Both the position numbers and the translations under genes were made by a program. Of a stretch of DNA of 64,000 nt, positions 49,326 to 58,774 are shown piece by piece. The DNA lies in contig NZ_PUDR01000012.1 in assembly GCF_003012935.1 (NCBI RefSeq), forward strand, positions 98,145 to 162,144, read 5' to 3'. The stretch's first letter is position 1; each line of letters starts with the position of its first letter. The notes beneath the pieces were generated by a model, which worked only from the letters and a program-made list of their open reading frames with translations, was not told the origin of the DNA and ran no database searches. The stretch comes from Pannonibacter carbonis (lineage in GTDB: Bacteria; Pseudomonadota; Alphaproteobacteria; Rhizobiales; Stappiaceae).

Positions 49326-50687
49326 TTACATCCGGGCGGAACCCTGTCCGAACTCCGGATAGGCTTCGACGCCGATTTCCACCTTGTCGAGGCCGAGGGC
49401 TTCTTCTTCGGGGCTGACGCGGATACCGATCGTGGACTTCAGGATGGTCCACAGGATTGCCGAGGCAACGAAGATGAAGACGCCATAGGCAAGGATGCCG
49501 ATGACCTGGGTGCCGTAGGATGTATCGCCGTTCGACAGCGGAACGATGAGCGTGCCCCAGATGCCGCAGAGCAGGTGAACCGGGATCGCACCGACCACGT
49601 CGTCGATCTTCAGCTTGTCGAGCAGCGGGACAGCGAAGACAACAAGTGCACCGCCAACGCCGCCGATGAACACGGCCTGCCAGACGCTGGGAGCCAGCGG
49701 TTCAGCCGTGATGGAGACCAGACCGGCAAGGGCGCCGTTCAGGGCCATGGTCACGTCGACCTTCTTGTAGAGGACCTGCGTCAGGCCCATCGCGACAACA
49801 ACGCCGGCTGCCGCCGCCATGTTGGTGTTGGCGAAGATGCGGGAGATGTCGGAGACGTCACCGATCGTGCCCATGGCAAGCTGCGATGCGCCGTTGAAGC
49901 CGAACCAGCCGAGCCACAGGATGAAGGTGCCAAGCGTTGCGAGCGGGATCGACGAGCCCGGCATCGGGACAACCTGCCCGGTTGCCGTGTACTTGCCCTT
50001 GCGTGCGCCCAGGATCAGGGCACCTGCAAGTGCGGCCCAGCCGCCGACCGAGTGAACCAGGGTCGAGCCGGCGAAGTCCGAGAAGCCCATGCCCTTGAGC
50101 CAGCCGCCGCCCCAGACCCAGGAGCCGGCAATCGGATACAGGATGCCGGTGAGGAGAACCGTGAACAGCATGAACGGCCAGAGCTTGATGCGTTCAGCCA
50201 GGGTGCCGGAAACGATCGAGGCGGTCGTGGCGCAGAACACCATCTGGAAGAACCAGTCCGACGCGGTCGAGTAGCCGGTGTCGAGATTGTTGCCGCCGAC
50301 CGGATCGAAGGCATAGGGACCGAAGGAGCCCATGAAGCCGCCGTCGACACCCGAATACATCAGGCTGTAGCCGGTGATCCAGAACATCAGGCCCGCCACC
50401 GAGTAGAGGGCGATGTTCTTCAGGCACTGCATCGACACGTTCTTCGAGCGGACAAGGCCCGCTTCGAGCATGGCAAAGCCGGCCGCCATGAACATCACGA
50501 GGAAGCCGCCGATGAGGAACAGCAGCGTATTGAAAATATAGGCGACGTCTGCTGCCTTGGCGAATTCCGGCGCCGCTTCAACGACGGCTTCCGTGACAAC
50601 GGCAGCCTGGTCCTGCGCCAGGGACGGATCGATGGTCGCTCCGAGGACAGCCAGCGCGCAGGCGCCGTATGCGAGAATTTTCTTCAT
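49326..50687 (-). CDS. amtB: Ammonium transporter
   Basis: Trimeric ammonium channel of 453 residues. A signal peptide (MKKILAYGACALAVLGATIDPSLAQ) precedes eleven helices. The pore histidines lie in STLVHSVGGWAALAGA and GAIPVHLLCGIWGTL; FFQMVFCATTASIVSG and the GlnK-facing loop GARKGKY are also visible. ATG 50687 follows GAGGGG by nine bases and is preferred to a TTG at 50696. It lies 20 bp after glnK in the classical glnK-amtB operon, and GlnK would block it when nitrogen is plentiful. Confidence 0.96.
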   Translation of the reverse strand: MKKILAYGACALAVLGATIDPSLAQDQAAVVTEAVVEAAPEFAKAADVAYIFNTLLFLIGGFLVMFMAAGFAMLEAGLVRSKNVSMQCLKNIALYSVAGLMFWITGYSLMYSGVDGGFMGSFGPYAFDPVGGNNLDTGYSTASDWFFQMVFCATTASIVSGTLAERIKLWPFMLFTVLLTGILYPIAGSWVWGGGWLKGMGFSDFAGSTLVHSVGGWAALAGALILGARKGKYTATGQVVPMPGSSIPLATLGTFILWLGWFGFNGASQLAMGTIGDVSDISRIFANTNMAAAAGVVVAMGLTQVLYKKVDVTMALNGALAGLVSITAEPLAPSVWQAVFIGGVGGALVVFAVPLLDKLKIDDVVGAIPVHLLCGIWGTLIVPLSNGDTSYGTQVIGILAYGVFIFVASAILWTILKSTIGIRVSPEEEALGLDKVEIGVEAYPEFGQGSARM

Positions 50688-50707
50688 GATACTCAACCCC
50701 TCATACG

Positions 50708-51396
<689 letters not shown>

Positions 51397-51954
51397 TCAG
51401 GCTGAAAAGCCGCGATCGGCCAGATAGGCTGCTTCTGCTGCAGTGGTTTCCCGGCCAAGCACCGTGTTGCGATGGGGAAAGCGGCCGAACCTGCGGATTA
51501 CATCCATATGCAGCAGGGCGTAGTGGTAATAGGTCTGTTCGCCGGTGCGCCGGCACAGGTCGACGGCCTTTTCCTGCAGGTCGATGTCTTCGGCGTGTTC
51601 ATAGGGAAGATAGAAAAACACACGCACCGACTTGGGGAAGGCGAGGTCAAAGCTGCGCGACAGGGCGATGTCGGCGACGTCGCAGGCCTTGGGGTCGGCT
51701 GCAAAGGCGCGCGGATCGTTGCGGTAGACGTTGCGCGGGAACTGGTCCGTGAGAATGATCAGCGCCAGGGCGCCATGCGGCGTGTCGAGCCATGTGTCGA
51801 GATCGCCCGCCTTTGCCGCATCCATGTGCGACAGAAACCGGTCACGGATCTGATGGTCGAAGGCATCATCGCGGGCAAACCATTTGTTCGGACCGGCCTG
51901 CCACCAGAACTCCAATACACTCAGGGGGTCGAGGTCGATAGAATTCACGCTCAT
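51397..51954 (-). CDS. DUF924 family protein
   Basis: A 185-residue soluble helical protein with the DUF924 pattern: VLEFWWQAGPNKWFARDDAFD, ALALIILTDQFPRNVYRNDPRAFA, YLPYEHAEDIDLQE, and FPHRNTVLGRETTAAE at the end. The fold is TPR-like and no function is known. The start at 51954 has AGGA upstream; the longer frame to 52206 runs antisense to tusA. It is divergent from the TusA gene across 60 bp. Confidence 0.87.
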   Translation of the reverse strand: MSVNSIDLDPLSVLEFWWQAGPNKWFARDDAFDHQIRDRFLSHMDAAKAGDLDTWLDTPHGALALIILTDQFPRNVYRNDPRAFAADPKACDVADIALSRSFDLAFPKSVRVFFYLPYEHAEDIDLQEKAVDLCRRTGEQTYYHYALLHMDVIRRFGRFPHRNTVLGRETTAAEAAYLADRGFSA

Positions 51955-52014
51955 GCCTGTTTCCTTTTCTGCTGGATGCTTGACGGGGCAGGGCGGCTCG
52001 CCCAGAAGGGACGC

Positions 52015-52251
52015 ATGACGTCCAGCGATTTTCTCGATCTGAAGGGCCTCAAGTGCCCGCTTCCGGTTCTGCGCACGCGCCAGGCACTTATCCGCCTTGA
52101 GGCTGGCGCGCGGCTTGTTGTCGAGGCGACAGATCCGATGTCCGTTCTCGATATCCCGCACATGTGTAACGAGGATGGCCACCGCCTGATTGCCCAGGAT
52201 CGTCACGACGACATCATCCGGTTCACGATCGAGAAAGGCAATCGCCCCTGA
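52015..52251 (+). CDS. TusA-family sulfurtransferase
   Basis: A 78-residue sulfur-carrier protein with the family motif LDLKGLKCPLPVLRTRQAL; Cys14 is the persulfide-forming residue. C-terminally, DPMSVLDIPHMCNEDGHRL is typical. Members feed sulfur to tRNA thiolation, molybdopterin synthesis or other paths; which one here is not evident. AAGGGA precedes the ATG. It converges on phhB with only 3 bp between the stops. Confidence 0.9.
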   Translation: MTSSDFLDLKGLKCPLPVLRTRQALIRLEAGARLVVEATDPMSVLDIPHMCNEDGHRLIAQDRHDDIIRFTIEKGNRP

Positions 52252-52254
52252 CGG

Positions 52255-52560
52255 TCAGGCGGCGGCAGTCCCGGCTGCGGCCTTGTCGATCTTGCGGGCA
52301 AGTTTCACATCCAGCTCCGTCAATCCGCCTGCATCATGGGTGGTCAGGGTGATGTCCACCGTGCGGTAGACATTCGACCAGTCGGGGTGATGATCCATCT
52401 TCTCCGCCATCAGCGCCACCTTGGTCATGAAGGCGAATGCTGCCGTGAAGTCGGCGAAGACCAGGCGCCGGTGAATGGCCTCCCGTCCTTCGACCACTGT
52501 CCAGTGCGGCAGGTTTGCCAGTTCATGGTTGCGCGCATCTGCACTCAGCCGTTCCGCCAT
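52255..52560 (-). CDS. phhB: 4a-hydroxytetrahydrobiopterin dehydratase (pterin-4a-carbinolamine dehydratase)
   Basis: A 101-residue enzyme that dehydrates 4a-hydroxytetrahydrobiopterin, usually recycling the cofactor of phenylalanine hydroxylase. The active-site motif is [31 protein letters not shown] 52560 follows GGAGG at 6 bases and is preferred to the frame start at 52623. No phenylalanine hydroxylase gene is near, and many bacteria carry this protein alone. Confidence 0.92.
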   Translation of the reverse strand: MAERLSADARNHELANLPHWTVVEGREAIHRRLVFADFTAAFAFMTKVALMAEKMDHHPDWSNVYRTVDITLTTHDAGGLTELDVKLARKIDKAAAGTAAA

Positions 52561-52655
52561 ATCCTGCCTCCATCGTTCGCCTTGCGGCTTGCCTCGGCAT
52601 CCGTTGCCGCTGAATATAGGCACCGACCGCTTCAGCTGCCAGCCGGGACCTGCCC

Positions 52656-53114
52656 ATGCCTGCCGTCCTCTTCGTCTGCCTCGGCAACATCTGTCGCTCG
52701 CCTCTGGCAGAAGGCGTGTTTCGTCACCTCACCCATCATCATGCTGGCGGAGAACCGTTGCTGATCGATTCGGCTGGCACCGGAGCCTGGCATCAGGGCG
52801 AGGCGCCGGACCCCCGGTCGATTGCGGTTGCGGCCCGCCATGGCATCGATATTTCGGGCCAGAAGGCGCGGCAGGTCATTGGCGCGGATTTCTCCCGCTT
52901 TGACCTGATCTTGGCGATGGATGGCAGCAATTTGTCGGATCTCAAACGCATGATGCCGGCCCAGGCGACAGCAACTGTTCGCCTGTTCCTTGATGCTCCG
53001 CCATGCGACGTGCCGGATCCCTATTATGGTGGTCCGACCGGCTTCGAGACGGTGTTCCGGATGGTGGAGGACGGTGCGCGCCGGGTGGCCGAAGAGATCG
53101 GCATTCGCGTCTGA
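52656..53114 (+). CDS. Low-molecular-weight protein-tyrosine phosphatase
   Basis: A 152-residue phosphatase with the P-loop CLGNICRSP (Cys8 nucleophile, Arg14) right at the N-terminus and the general-acid loop [27 protein letters not shown] is the second family motif. Arsenate reductases share the fold but lack this combination of motifs. No tyrosine kinase or capsule gene is adjacent, so the target is unknown. It converges with the PAP2 gene. Confidence 0.92.
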   Translation: MPAVLFVCLGNICRSPLAEGVFRHLTHHHAGGEPLLIDSAGTGAWHQGEAPDPRSIAVAARHGIDISGQKARQVIGADFSRFDLILAMDGSNLSDLKRMMPAQATATVRLFLDAPPCDVPDPYYGGPTGFETVFRMVEDGARRVAEEIGIRV

Positions 53115-53126
53115 CGGCTGACCGGT

Positions 53127-53981
53127 TCAGCGGAACTTTGTCAGGAAGGACCGGGCCCGGATCGATGCCGTTGTGGTGACCATGGCAACGGCGCGTTGCA
53201 GCGCACGGCCGGCCTTCGTCAGCGCCTCGTCAAGTCCCTGATCGGTCAACCAGCGGCCGGGGCGGCGGTAGAGGATGTGATAAACGCTCAGAACAACAAG
53301 GAAGGTCACGCCCCAGGACAGCAATGTGTCGGAGAGGAAATGACCGCCGAACGCAACCCTGTTGGCGGACAGGGCCAGGATCAACGGGACGAGTGCGGCC
53401 AGTATCACGGGTCGCCAGGCCTTCGGTGCGATGAACACCAATGTCAGCAGCCAGACACTCGCGGACCCTTCGCCAGAGACGAAGGAACAGTTGGTGTCGC
53501 ACCAGTTGCTCGGCAGCCAGACCGGAACATACGGCATGTCGCCGCCGAACTGTTCCACCATCACCGGCCGCGGTCGGCCCCAGGTGTTCTTCAGCAGCGC
53601 ATTGACCACCAGTCCCGGCCCCAGGATCAGCGTTGTCAGCAGAAACACCGGTGTTCTCAAGGGTATGACCGGTGCCCGTCCCGGCAGGAGCAGCTTCAGC
53701 AAGAGGACACCGATGCTGACAATCGCGATTATCTGGACAATATGCGGTCCAAGGTAGCGGAGCTTGCGCAGGATGGGTTCGCCTTGCGCGAAAAAGCCGA
53801 GCACGGGATCATGAAAAGCTCCGCTCGCAGCAAGGTCAAGTCCCGGAAAAACAAGGAATATGCCTGACACAAGTGCGATGTAGAGAAAGGTCGCACGAAA
53901 GGGATGGCGGGTGACCCATCCACCGAAGCGGGTCATTCCGCGTCCAACGTTTTCGCGGTACATCCGGATCCTGTCTGACAT
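53127..53981 (-). CDS. PAP2-family membrane phosphatase
   Basis: A 284-residue inner-membrane protein with about six helices and the three PAP2 motifs: KNTWGRPRP, CSFVSGEGSAS (a variant of P-S-G-H) and RVAFGGHFLSD. Such enzymes remove phosphate from lipid A, undecaprenyl pyrophosphate or phosphatidate on the periplasmic side. The second motif has Glu in place of the usual His after SG, as in some lipid A phosphatases, but I cannot assign the substrate. The C-terminal 50 residues are basic and cytoplasmic-looking. Confidence 0.85.
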   Translation of the reverse strand: MSDRIRMYRENVGRGMTRFGGWVTRHPFRATFLYIALVSGIFLVFPGLDLAASGAFHDPVLGFFAQGEPILRKLRYLGPHIVQIIAIVSIGVLLLKLLLPGRAPVIPLRTPVFLLTTLILGPGLVVNALLKNTWGRPRPVMVEQFGGDMPYVPVWLPSNWCDTNCSFVSGEGSASVWLLTLVFIAPKAWRPVILAALVPLILALSANRVAFGGHFLSDTLLSWGVTFLVVLSVYHILYRRPGRWLTDQGLDEALTKAGRALQRAVAMVTTTASIRARSFLTKFR

Positions 53982-54051
53982 CTGGCTTCAATATCTGAAT
54001 TCTTCATCGACGGCGATACCGTCTTTTCCGCCCGCATGTGGGAGAGAATGC

Positions 54052-54666
54052 ATGACTGCGCAACGGCCAAAACTCTCCTTCTGGTTCGATTTTGGCTCCA
54101 CATACAGTTACTTGACGGCCATGCGCATCGAAACGGTGGCCAAGGATCGCGGCCTTGAACTGGAGTGGCGGCCGTTCCTGCTCGGGCCCATCTTCAGCCG
54201 GCAGGGCTGGTCCACTTCGCCGTTTAACCTCTTTCCCGCCAAGGGCCGCTACATGTGGCGCGAGATGGAGCGGATGACGGAAGAAGCCGGCCTGCCGCTG
54301 GTTCAGCCGCAGCCGTTTCCGCAGAACGGCCTGATCGCCGCGCGGATTGCCCATGCCAATCGCAAGGCGGACTGGGCCGGCAGCTTCATTCGCGCTGTTT
54401 TCATGGCTGAATTCGGCGAAGGGCGCGACATTTCCGATCGGGCCCTGATCGCCGCCCTGCTGTTGGACCTTGGCGCCGATGCCCGTGCGGTAATGGCGGC
54501 GGCCGAGAGCATAGAGGTCAAGATCGGCCTTCGGGCCGCTGTTGCAGAAGCCGAAACCCTTGGCATTTTCGGGGCGCCGAGTTTCGTCACCGAAGACGGT
54601 GAACTCTATTGGGGCAATGATCGGCTGGAAGATGCTGTCGAATGGGCGCTTCGGATCGTCACCTGA
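54052..54666 (+). CDS. DsbA-like 2-hydroxychromene-2-carboxylate isomerase family protein
   Basis: A 204-residue kappa-class glutathione-transferase-like protein. It begins KLSFWFDFGSTYSYLTAMRIE, where Ser replaces the CxxC of DsbA, and has WRPFLLGPIFS, the helical insertion, and GIFGAPSFVTEDGELYWGNDRL with the cis-Pro. True isomerases act in naphthalene degradation; no such genes are near, so a general glutathione-linked role is more likely. GGGAGAG precedes ATG 54052. It converges with the hybrid kinase gene, 9 bp apart. Confidence 0.87.
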   Translation: MTAQRPKLSFWFDFGSTYSYLTAMRIETVAKDRGLELEWRPFLLGPIFSRQGWSTSPFNLFPAKGRYMWREMERMTEEAGLPLVQPQPFPQNGLIAARIAHANRKADWAGSFIRAVFMAEFGEGRDISDRALIAALLLDLGADARAVMAAAESIEVKIGLRAAVAEAETLGIFGAPSFVTEDGELYWGNDRLEDAVEWALRIVT

Positions 54667-54675
54667 GGTCCAGGT

Positions 54676-55830
54676 TCAGGCATCGACAACCTGTTCCGCC
54701 ATTCTCAGTTTGCGTCTTTGGCGGGCAAGCTCAAGGGCCTGATACAGATGCGAGGGAGACAAAGGCTTGGCCAGAACTTCTTGGAATCCTGCCTGCCGCA
54801 GACGCCGGTCGCCAACGGCCTCGAGGGCCGCAGTCACGGCGATCAGCGGCAGTCTTGCACCATCCGGGCCATGCCGCAGGGCTTCCGCCGCCTCCATTCC
54901 GGTCATGCCCGGCATGTGCAGGTCCATGAGCACCGCGTCATAGGGGGTTCGTGCTGCCATCGCGACAGCTGCAGCGCCGCTGCCGGCCTGGTCGCTGGTC
55001 ATCGCGAAGGATTCCAGCAGGGCCGAGAGAAGCCGCCGGTTGGTGTCATTGTCATCCACGATCAGGACATGTGCCTCGACATTGGCTTCGCGCGACGCGG
55101 CCGTTCCTTCACCTGGGCGATCGGCCAGTGGCAGCTCGATGGCAAAGCGGCAGCCACCGCCCGGCGCGGTGGTCAGGTCGAGGTGCCCGCCGGCCTGTTC
55201 AACCAGTGCCCGTGCGCCCCACAGCCCGAGCCCCGACCCGCTGCCGCCCGCGCGTCCGGCTGTGCCCCGGGTGAAAGGCCGGAACAGCCTGGAGCGTTCC
55301 AGCACATCGATGCCCGGACCCGTGTCGGTGACGACAAGCTGCAATTGCCCGGGTTCGGTGGCGGGAGCCAGGTCAAGCCGGATGCTGCCGCGTTGGGTGT
55401 ATTTCAGGGCATTGTCGAGGAGCGTCGTGACTATGCGGCGAAAGGCGATGGCCACCTGCTGTGTCAGCAGCAAGGGTTGCTCGGTCAGTGTGACAATGAG
55501 ATCGAGACGCTTGCGCTCGGCAACGGCGGCAAACAGGTCATGCACGCTTTGCAGGATCAGCCGCGCATCTTCATTTGGCTTCTGGGGTCCGGTTGCTTGC
55601 TTGGAGCGGCCGCGCTGGATCAGATCGCCTGTCATGGCGCTTAGCGCATCGATGGCATCGAGCAGGATGCCAAGCCGTTCCTGTTGCTGCGGCTGCAGTG
55701 GCCCCTGTGCGATGAGTTCCGCCGTCAGGCGCATGGCATTGAGCGGTGTGCGCAGATCATGGGCCACGAGAGCCAGTTCGGCCTCGGCGCTGTGGCCGGC
55801 CGCATCCGTGTCGCTGCCCTCGTCTGTCAT
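54676..55830 (-). CDS. Soluble hybrid histidine kinase (HisKA-HATPase-REC)
   Basis: A 384-residue protein with no membrane helix and no PAS or other sensor domain. His24 lies in LVAHDLRTPLNAM; the ATPase domain has LLDNALKYTQRG (N box), DTGPGI (G1) and GSGSGLGLWGARALVEQ (G2). The C-terminal receiver (about 265-380) has HVLIVDDNDTNRRLL and the phospho-acceptor Asp in AVLMDLHMPGMTG, with the conserved Lys in LAKPLSPSHL. The start 55830 lacks a good ribosome site; a GTG at 55917 is the alternative. Signal input probably comes through a partner protein. Confidence 0.85.
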   Translation of the reverse strand: MTDEGSDTDAAGHSAEAELALVAHDLRTPLNAMRLTAELIAQGPLQPQQQERLGILLDAIDALSAMTGDLIQRGRSKQATGPQKPNEDARLILQSVHDLFAAVAERKRLDLIVTLTEQPLLLTQQVAIAFRRIVTTLLDNALKYTQRGSIRLDLAPATEPGQLQLVVTDTGPGIDVLERSRLFRPFTRGTAGRAGGSGSGLGLWGARALVEQAGGHLDLTTAPGGGCRFAIELPLADRPGEGTAASREANVEAHVLIVDDNDTNRRLLSALLESFAMTSDQAGSGAAAVAMAARTPYDAVLMDLHMPGMTGMEAAEALRHGPDGARLPLIAVTAALEAVGDRRLRQAGFQEVLAKPLSPSHLYQALELARQRRKLRMAEQVVDA

Positions 55831-56023
55831 GCGGTGGTTGATCCAGTCTGGATGCCCTGACCTGTCCGGTTGACCGGCATGAAGGGCGTGACTAAGGTTT
55901 TGCGGTGTGCTGCACACCTTTCAGTTCTTATGGTTGGAGTGTCGCACGGGCTGCCTGTCTGGTCCACGCTGCCTGATCGTGGGACCAATAACTCCTCACA
56001 GGTTCTGCCAACTGCGGGTGCCG

Positions 56024-57004
56024 ATGTTTGTACAGGTCTTCACCATCGTCTTGCCCGTGTTCCTGCTGGTCGGCATCGGCTATGCCACGGCCCGAACCGG
56101 GATCCTGTCGGCGGCCGTCGGTGAGGCGCTGGGCCAGTTTGTCTATGTCATTGCGATCCCGGTCCTGATCTTCAAGACACTGGCCGTTGTTTCCATTGGC
56201 GATGCCTCGCCCTGGGCCATGTGGCTGACCTATTTTGGCGGTGTTGCGATTGCCTGGACCACCGGCACCCTGGTCATCCGCCGGCTGTTTGCCCGCGAAG
56301 CCCGGGCCGGGGTCATCGGCGGCATCTCGGCTGGCTTTGCCAATACGGTGATGGTCGGCATACCGCTGGTGTCGGCCGTCTTCGGCAAGGACGGCCTCGT
56401 GCCGCTGATCCTGCTGATTTCCGTGCATCTGCCGGTGATGACCATCGTCACTGCGATTCTGATGGAACGGGCGGCAGCCCTAGATGGCATGGCCGAAGCG
56501 CGTTCTCCCTTCGCGGTTGTCAGGACCATTGTCATCAGCCTGGCGCAAAACCCGATCGTGATCGCCATTCTCTGTTCCGTGCTGTGGCGACTGTCCGGCC
56601 TGCCGCTGACCGGCATTTTCGAGGATGTCCTCACCCGTATTTCATCCACGTCACTGCCAATCGCCCTGTTGTCGCTTGGAATGAGCATGGTGCTTTACGG
56701 CATTCGCGGCAATCTTCTGCCCGGCCTGTTGCTCAGTCTGGTCAAGGTTGCGCTGATGCCTGCCGTTGTTTTGGGACTGGGTCTTCATGTCTTCAACTTG
56801 CCGCCGCTCTGGGTCGCGGTGATGACCTTGACGGCAGCCTGTCCGACTGGGGTCAATGCCTTTATCTTCGCCAACCGCTATGGCACCGGCCATGCGATGT
56901 CGGCCAATTCGATTACTCTGACCACTGCCGCAGCAGTTCTCACTTGCGGCTTGTGGGTCATGGTGCTGGACGCGATGGGATTGATTGGTGCATCCGCCGG
57001 CTGA
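56024..57004 (+). CDS. AEC-family (auxin efflux carrier-like) transporter
   Basis: A 326-residue inner-membrane protein with about ten helices in two halves. The start MFVQVFTIVLPVFLLVGIGYATARTGIL and GGISAGFANTVMVGIPLVSAVFG in the first half, with TLTAACPTGVNAFIFANRYG in the second, are typical of the AEC (malonate/auxin efflux) family. The substrate is unknown. ATG 56024 is chosen because the upstream 39 codons are not family-like. It converges with gluQ. Confidence 0.87.
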   Translation: MFVQVFTIVLPVFLLVGIGYATARTGILSAAVGEALGQFVYVIAIPVLIFKTLAVVSIGDASPWAMWLTYFGGVAIAWTTGTLVIRRLFAREARAGVIGGISAGFANTVMVGIPLVSAVFGKDGLVPLILLISVHLPVMTIVTAILMERAAALDGMAEARSPFAVVRTIVISLAQNPIVIAILCSVLWRLSGLPLTGIFEDVLTRISSTSLPIALLSLGMSMVLYGIRGNLLPGLLLSLVKVALMPAVVLGLGLHVFNLPPLWVAVMTLTAACPTGVNAFIFANRYGTGHAMSANSITLTTAAAVLTCGLWVMVLDAMGLIGASAG

Positions 57005-57024
57005 GCGAAGGTGCCGGCCCCGCT

Positions 57025-57897
57025 TCAGAGCCCGATCCGGGCCCGGATGTCTGCCGGCGTCCATCCGGCTTCCCGCAAATCGCGCAAGCCGGTGTCGCCC
57101 GCCGATTTCGACAGTTTGCGCCCATCTGGTCCGGTGATCAGGCGGTGGTGCTGGTAGACCGGGGCGGGCAGGTCCAGCAGATGTTGCAGCAACCGGTGCA
57201 CCGAGGTGGCGTGAAACAGGTCATGCCCCCGCACCACATGGGTAATGCCCTGCCGCGCGTCGTCCACTACGACGGACAGGTGATAGGAGGTCGGGGTGTC
57301 CTTTCGCGCCAGGATGACATCGCCCCAGGCCGATGGATCAGCGGTGACCTGGCCGCTTTCGCCAGCCGGCCCGGTGCCGGTTTCCAGCCAGTCGAGCGGT
57401 GTCCCCGCCATCTGCAGCGCTCGGGTCATGTCAAGCCGCAGGGCATAAGGCTCCCCTTGCGCCAGCCGTGTCGTGACCTCCGCTTCTGACAGCAATGCGG
57501 CATCGCCAGGATAGAGTGGCGCCCCGTCCGGGTCGCGCGGCCATGACAGCCCAGCCGCATCCCTTTGCGCTACCACATGGCGGATTTCCGCCCGGGTCAG
57601 AACGGCCTTGTAGATCAATCCCATCGCACCGAGCCGCTGCAGGGCGTCCGCGTAGTCGGCAAAGTGCTCGGATTGCCGCCGGTGCGGCGGGTCGGCATCG
57701 AACCCGATCCAGTGGAGATCGTCCAGCATCGCGGATACGAGATCCGGCGTGCAGCGAACCGTATCGATGTCCTCGATGCGCAGCAACACGCGGCCATTCA
57801 CGCTCCGGGCCATGTCGAGATTGAGCAAGGCCGACAGCGCGTGGCCAAGGTGCAGCGGTCCATTGGGGGAGGGGGCAAAGCGGAAGGTCGCAGTCAT
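57025..57897 (-). CDS. gluQ: Glutamyl-Q tRNA(Asp) synthetase
   Basis: A 290-residue paralogue of the glutamyl-tRNA synthetase catalytic domain without anticodon-binding domain; it attaches glutamate to queuosine at position 34 of tRNA(Asp). FAPSPNGPLHLGHALSAL holds the HIGH motif and KLSKSAGDTGL the KMSKS motif; RIEDIDTVRC follows. VVRGHDLFHATSVHRLLQHLL is also seen. A short loop replaces the zinc-binding cysteines of some members. It stands alone on the minus strand. Confidence 0.93.
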   Translation of the reverse strand: MTATFRFAPSPNGPLHLGHALSALLNLDMARSVNGRVLLRIEDIDTVRCTPDLVSAMLDDLHWIGFDADPPHRRQSEHFADYADALQRLGAMGLIYKAVLTRAEIRHVVAQRDAAGLSWPRDPDGAPLYPGDAALLSEAEVTTRLAQGEPYALRLDMTRALQMAGTPLDWLETGTGPAGESGQVTADPSAWGDVILARKDTPTSYHLSVVVDDARQGITHVVRGHDLFHATSVHRLLQHLLDLPAPVYQHHRLITGPDGRKLSKSAGDTGLRDLREAGWTPADIRARIGL

Positions 57898-58032
57898 GCC
57901 GGCATTGTTTCTGTCCGGCAGCGCTTTGCAAGCCCTGCTGTGGTTATGTCAGCGCCTGCCTCAGGCCTGCCGGCACCATTGCTCCCCTTGCGCAGATAGC
58001 GGAAGCTGCGCCGAATCTGACAGGAGCACGGA

Positions 58033-58680
58033 ATGCAGCCGATCGAATCGTTGGACGACATTGCCGCCGGTCTTGCCGCACTGCCGGTGCTCGACCCTCG
58101 TCTGGCGGAGGTCCTGGCCATTGCCGGAGATGTGCCCCTGCGCCGGCGCGAGGCGAATTTTGCCGCTCTGGTCGGGATTGTCGTCTCGCAGCAAGTGTCT
58201 GTTGCCAGTGCCCGGGCGATCTTTGCCCGGCTCGAGACCCTTGTCTCGCCGCTGGAGGCGGAGAACCTCACCCGGTTCACGGACGAGGATCTCGCCGGGG
58301 CCGGACTGTCCCGCCCTAAGATCCGCACGATGCGAGCCATGACCGATGCTGTCGCCGCTGGCCTCGACCTTGGCCATCTTGCGACTGTGCCGGCCGCCGA
58401 CGCCGAAGCCCAGCTGTGCGCCATCAAGGGCATCGGGCGCTGGACGTCTGATATCTTCCTGCTCTTTTGTGCTGGCCATCCGGACATCTTCCCCAGTGGT
58501 GATATCGCGTTGCAGAATGCGGTCCGCGATGCGTTTGGTCTCGATGCGCGGCCCGATCCCAAAACACTGGATGTGATTGCCGCCAGTTGGTCGCCCTGGC
58601 GTGGCGTTGCAGCGCGCCTGTTCTGGGCCTATTACGCCGCAACACGGGGCGGCAAGGATAGCCTGCCGGTCCAGATCTGA
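58033..58680 (+). CDS. DNA-3-methyladenine glycosylase II family (HhH-GPD) protein
   Basis: A 215-residue base-excision repair glycosylase. The helix-hairpin-helix is LCAIKGIGRWTSDIFLLF (about 128-145) and the catalytic Asp is Asp157 in FPSGDIALQ. VSQQVSVASARAIFARL and LSRPKIRTMRAM are further family motifs. It is shorter than E. coli AlkA (282) because it lacks the N-terminal domain, like the Mag1 type. AGGAG lies 7 bases before the ATG. It ends 94 bp before bioM and may be in the same transcript. Confidence 0.9.
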   Translation: MQPIESLDDIAAGLAALPVLDPRLAEVLAIAGDVPLRRREANFAALVGIVVSQQVSVASARAIFARLETLVSPLEAENLTRFTDEDLAGAGLSRPKIRTMRAMTDAVAAGLDLGHLATVPAADAEAQLCAIKGIGRWTSDIFLLFCAGHPDIFPSGDIALQNAVRDAFGLDARPDPKTLDVIAASWSPWRGVAARLFWAYYAATRGGKDSLPVQI

Positions 58681-58774
58681 GACCCCCGGCCTGGCGGCGA
58701 CCGGAAGCCGGCCTTTGACATGCCCGGACTGGGCGGCAATAAGCGGGCGGCGATGGCGAGGATACGGACAGGAC

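Noticed and set aside
58681..58774. BioR operator upstream of bioM
   Set aside because: I looked for TTATMKATAA on both strands and found none between the glycosylase gene and bioM.
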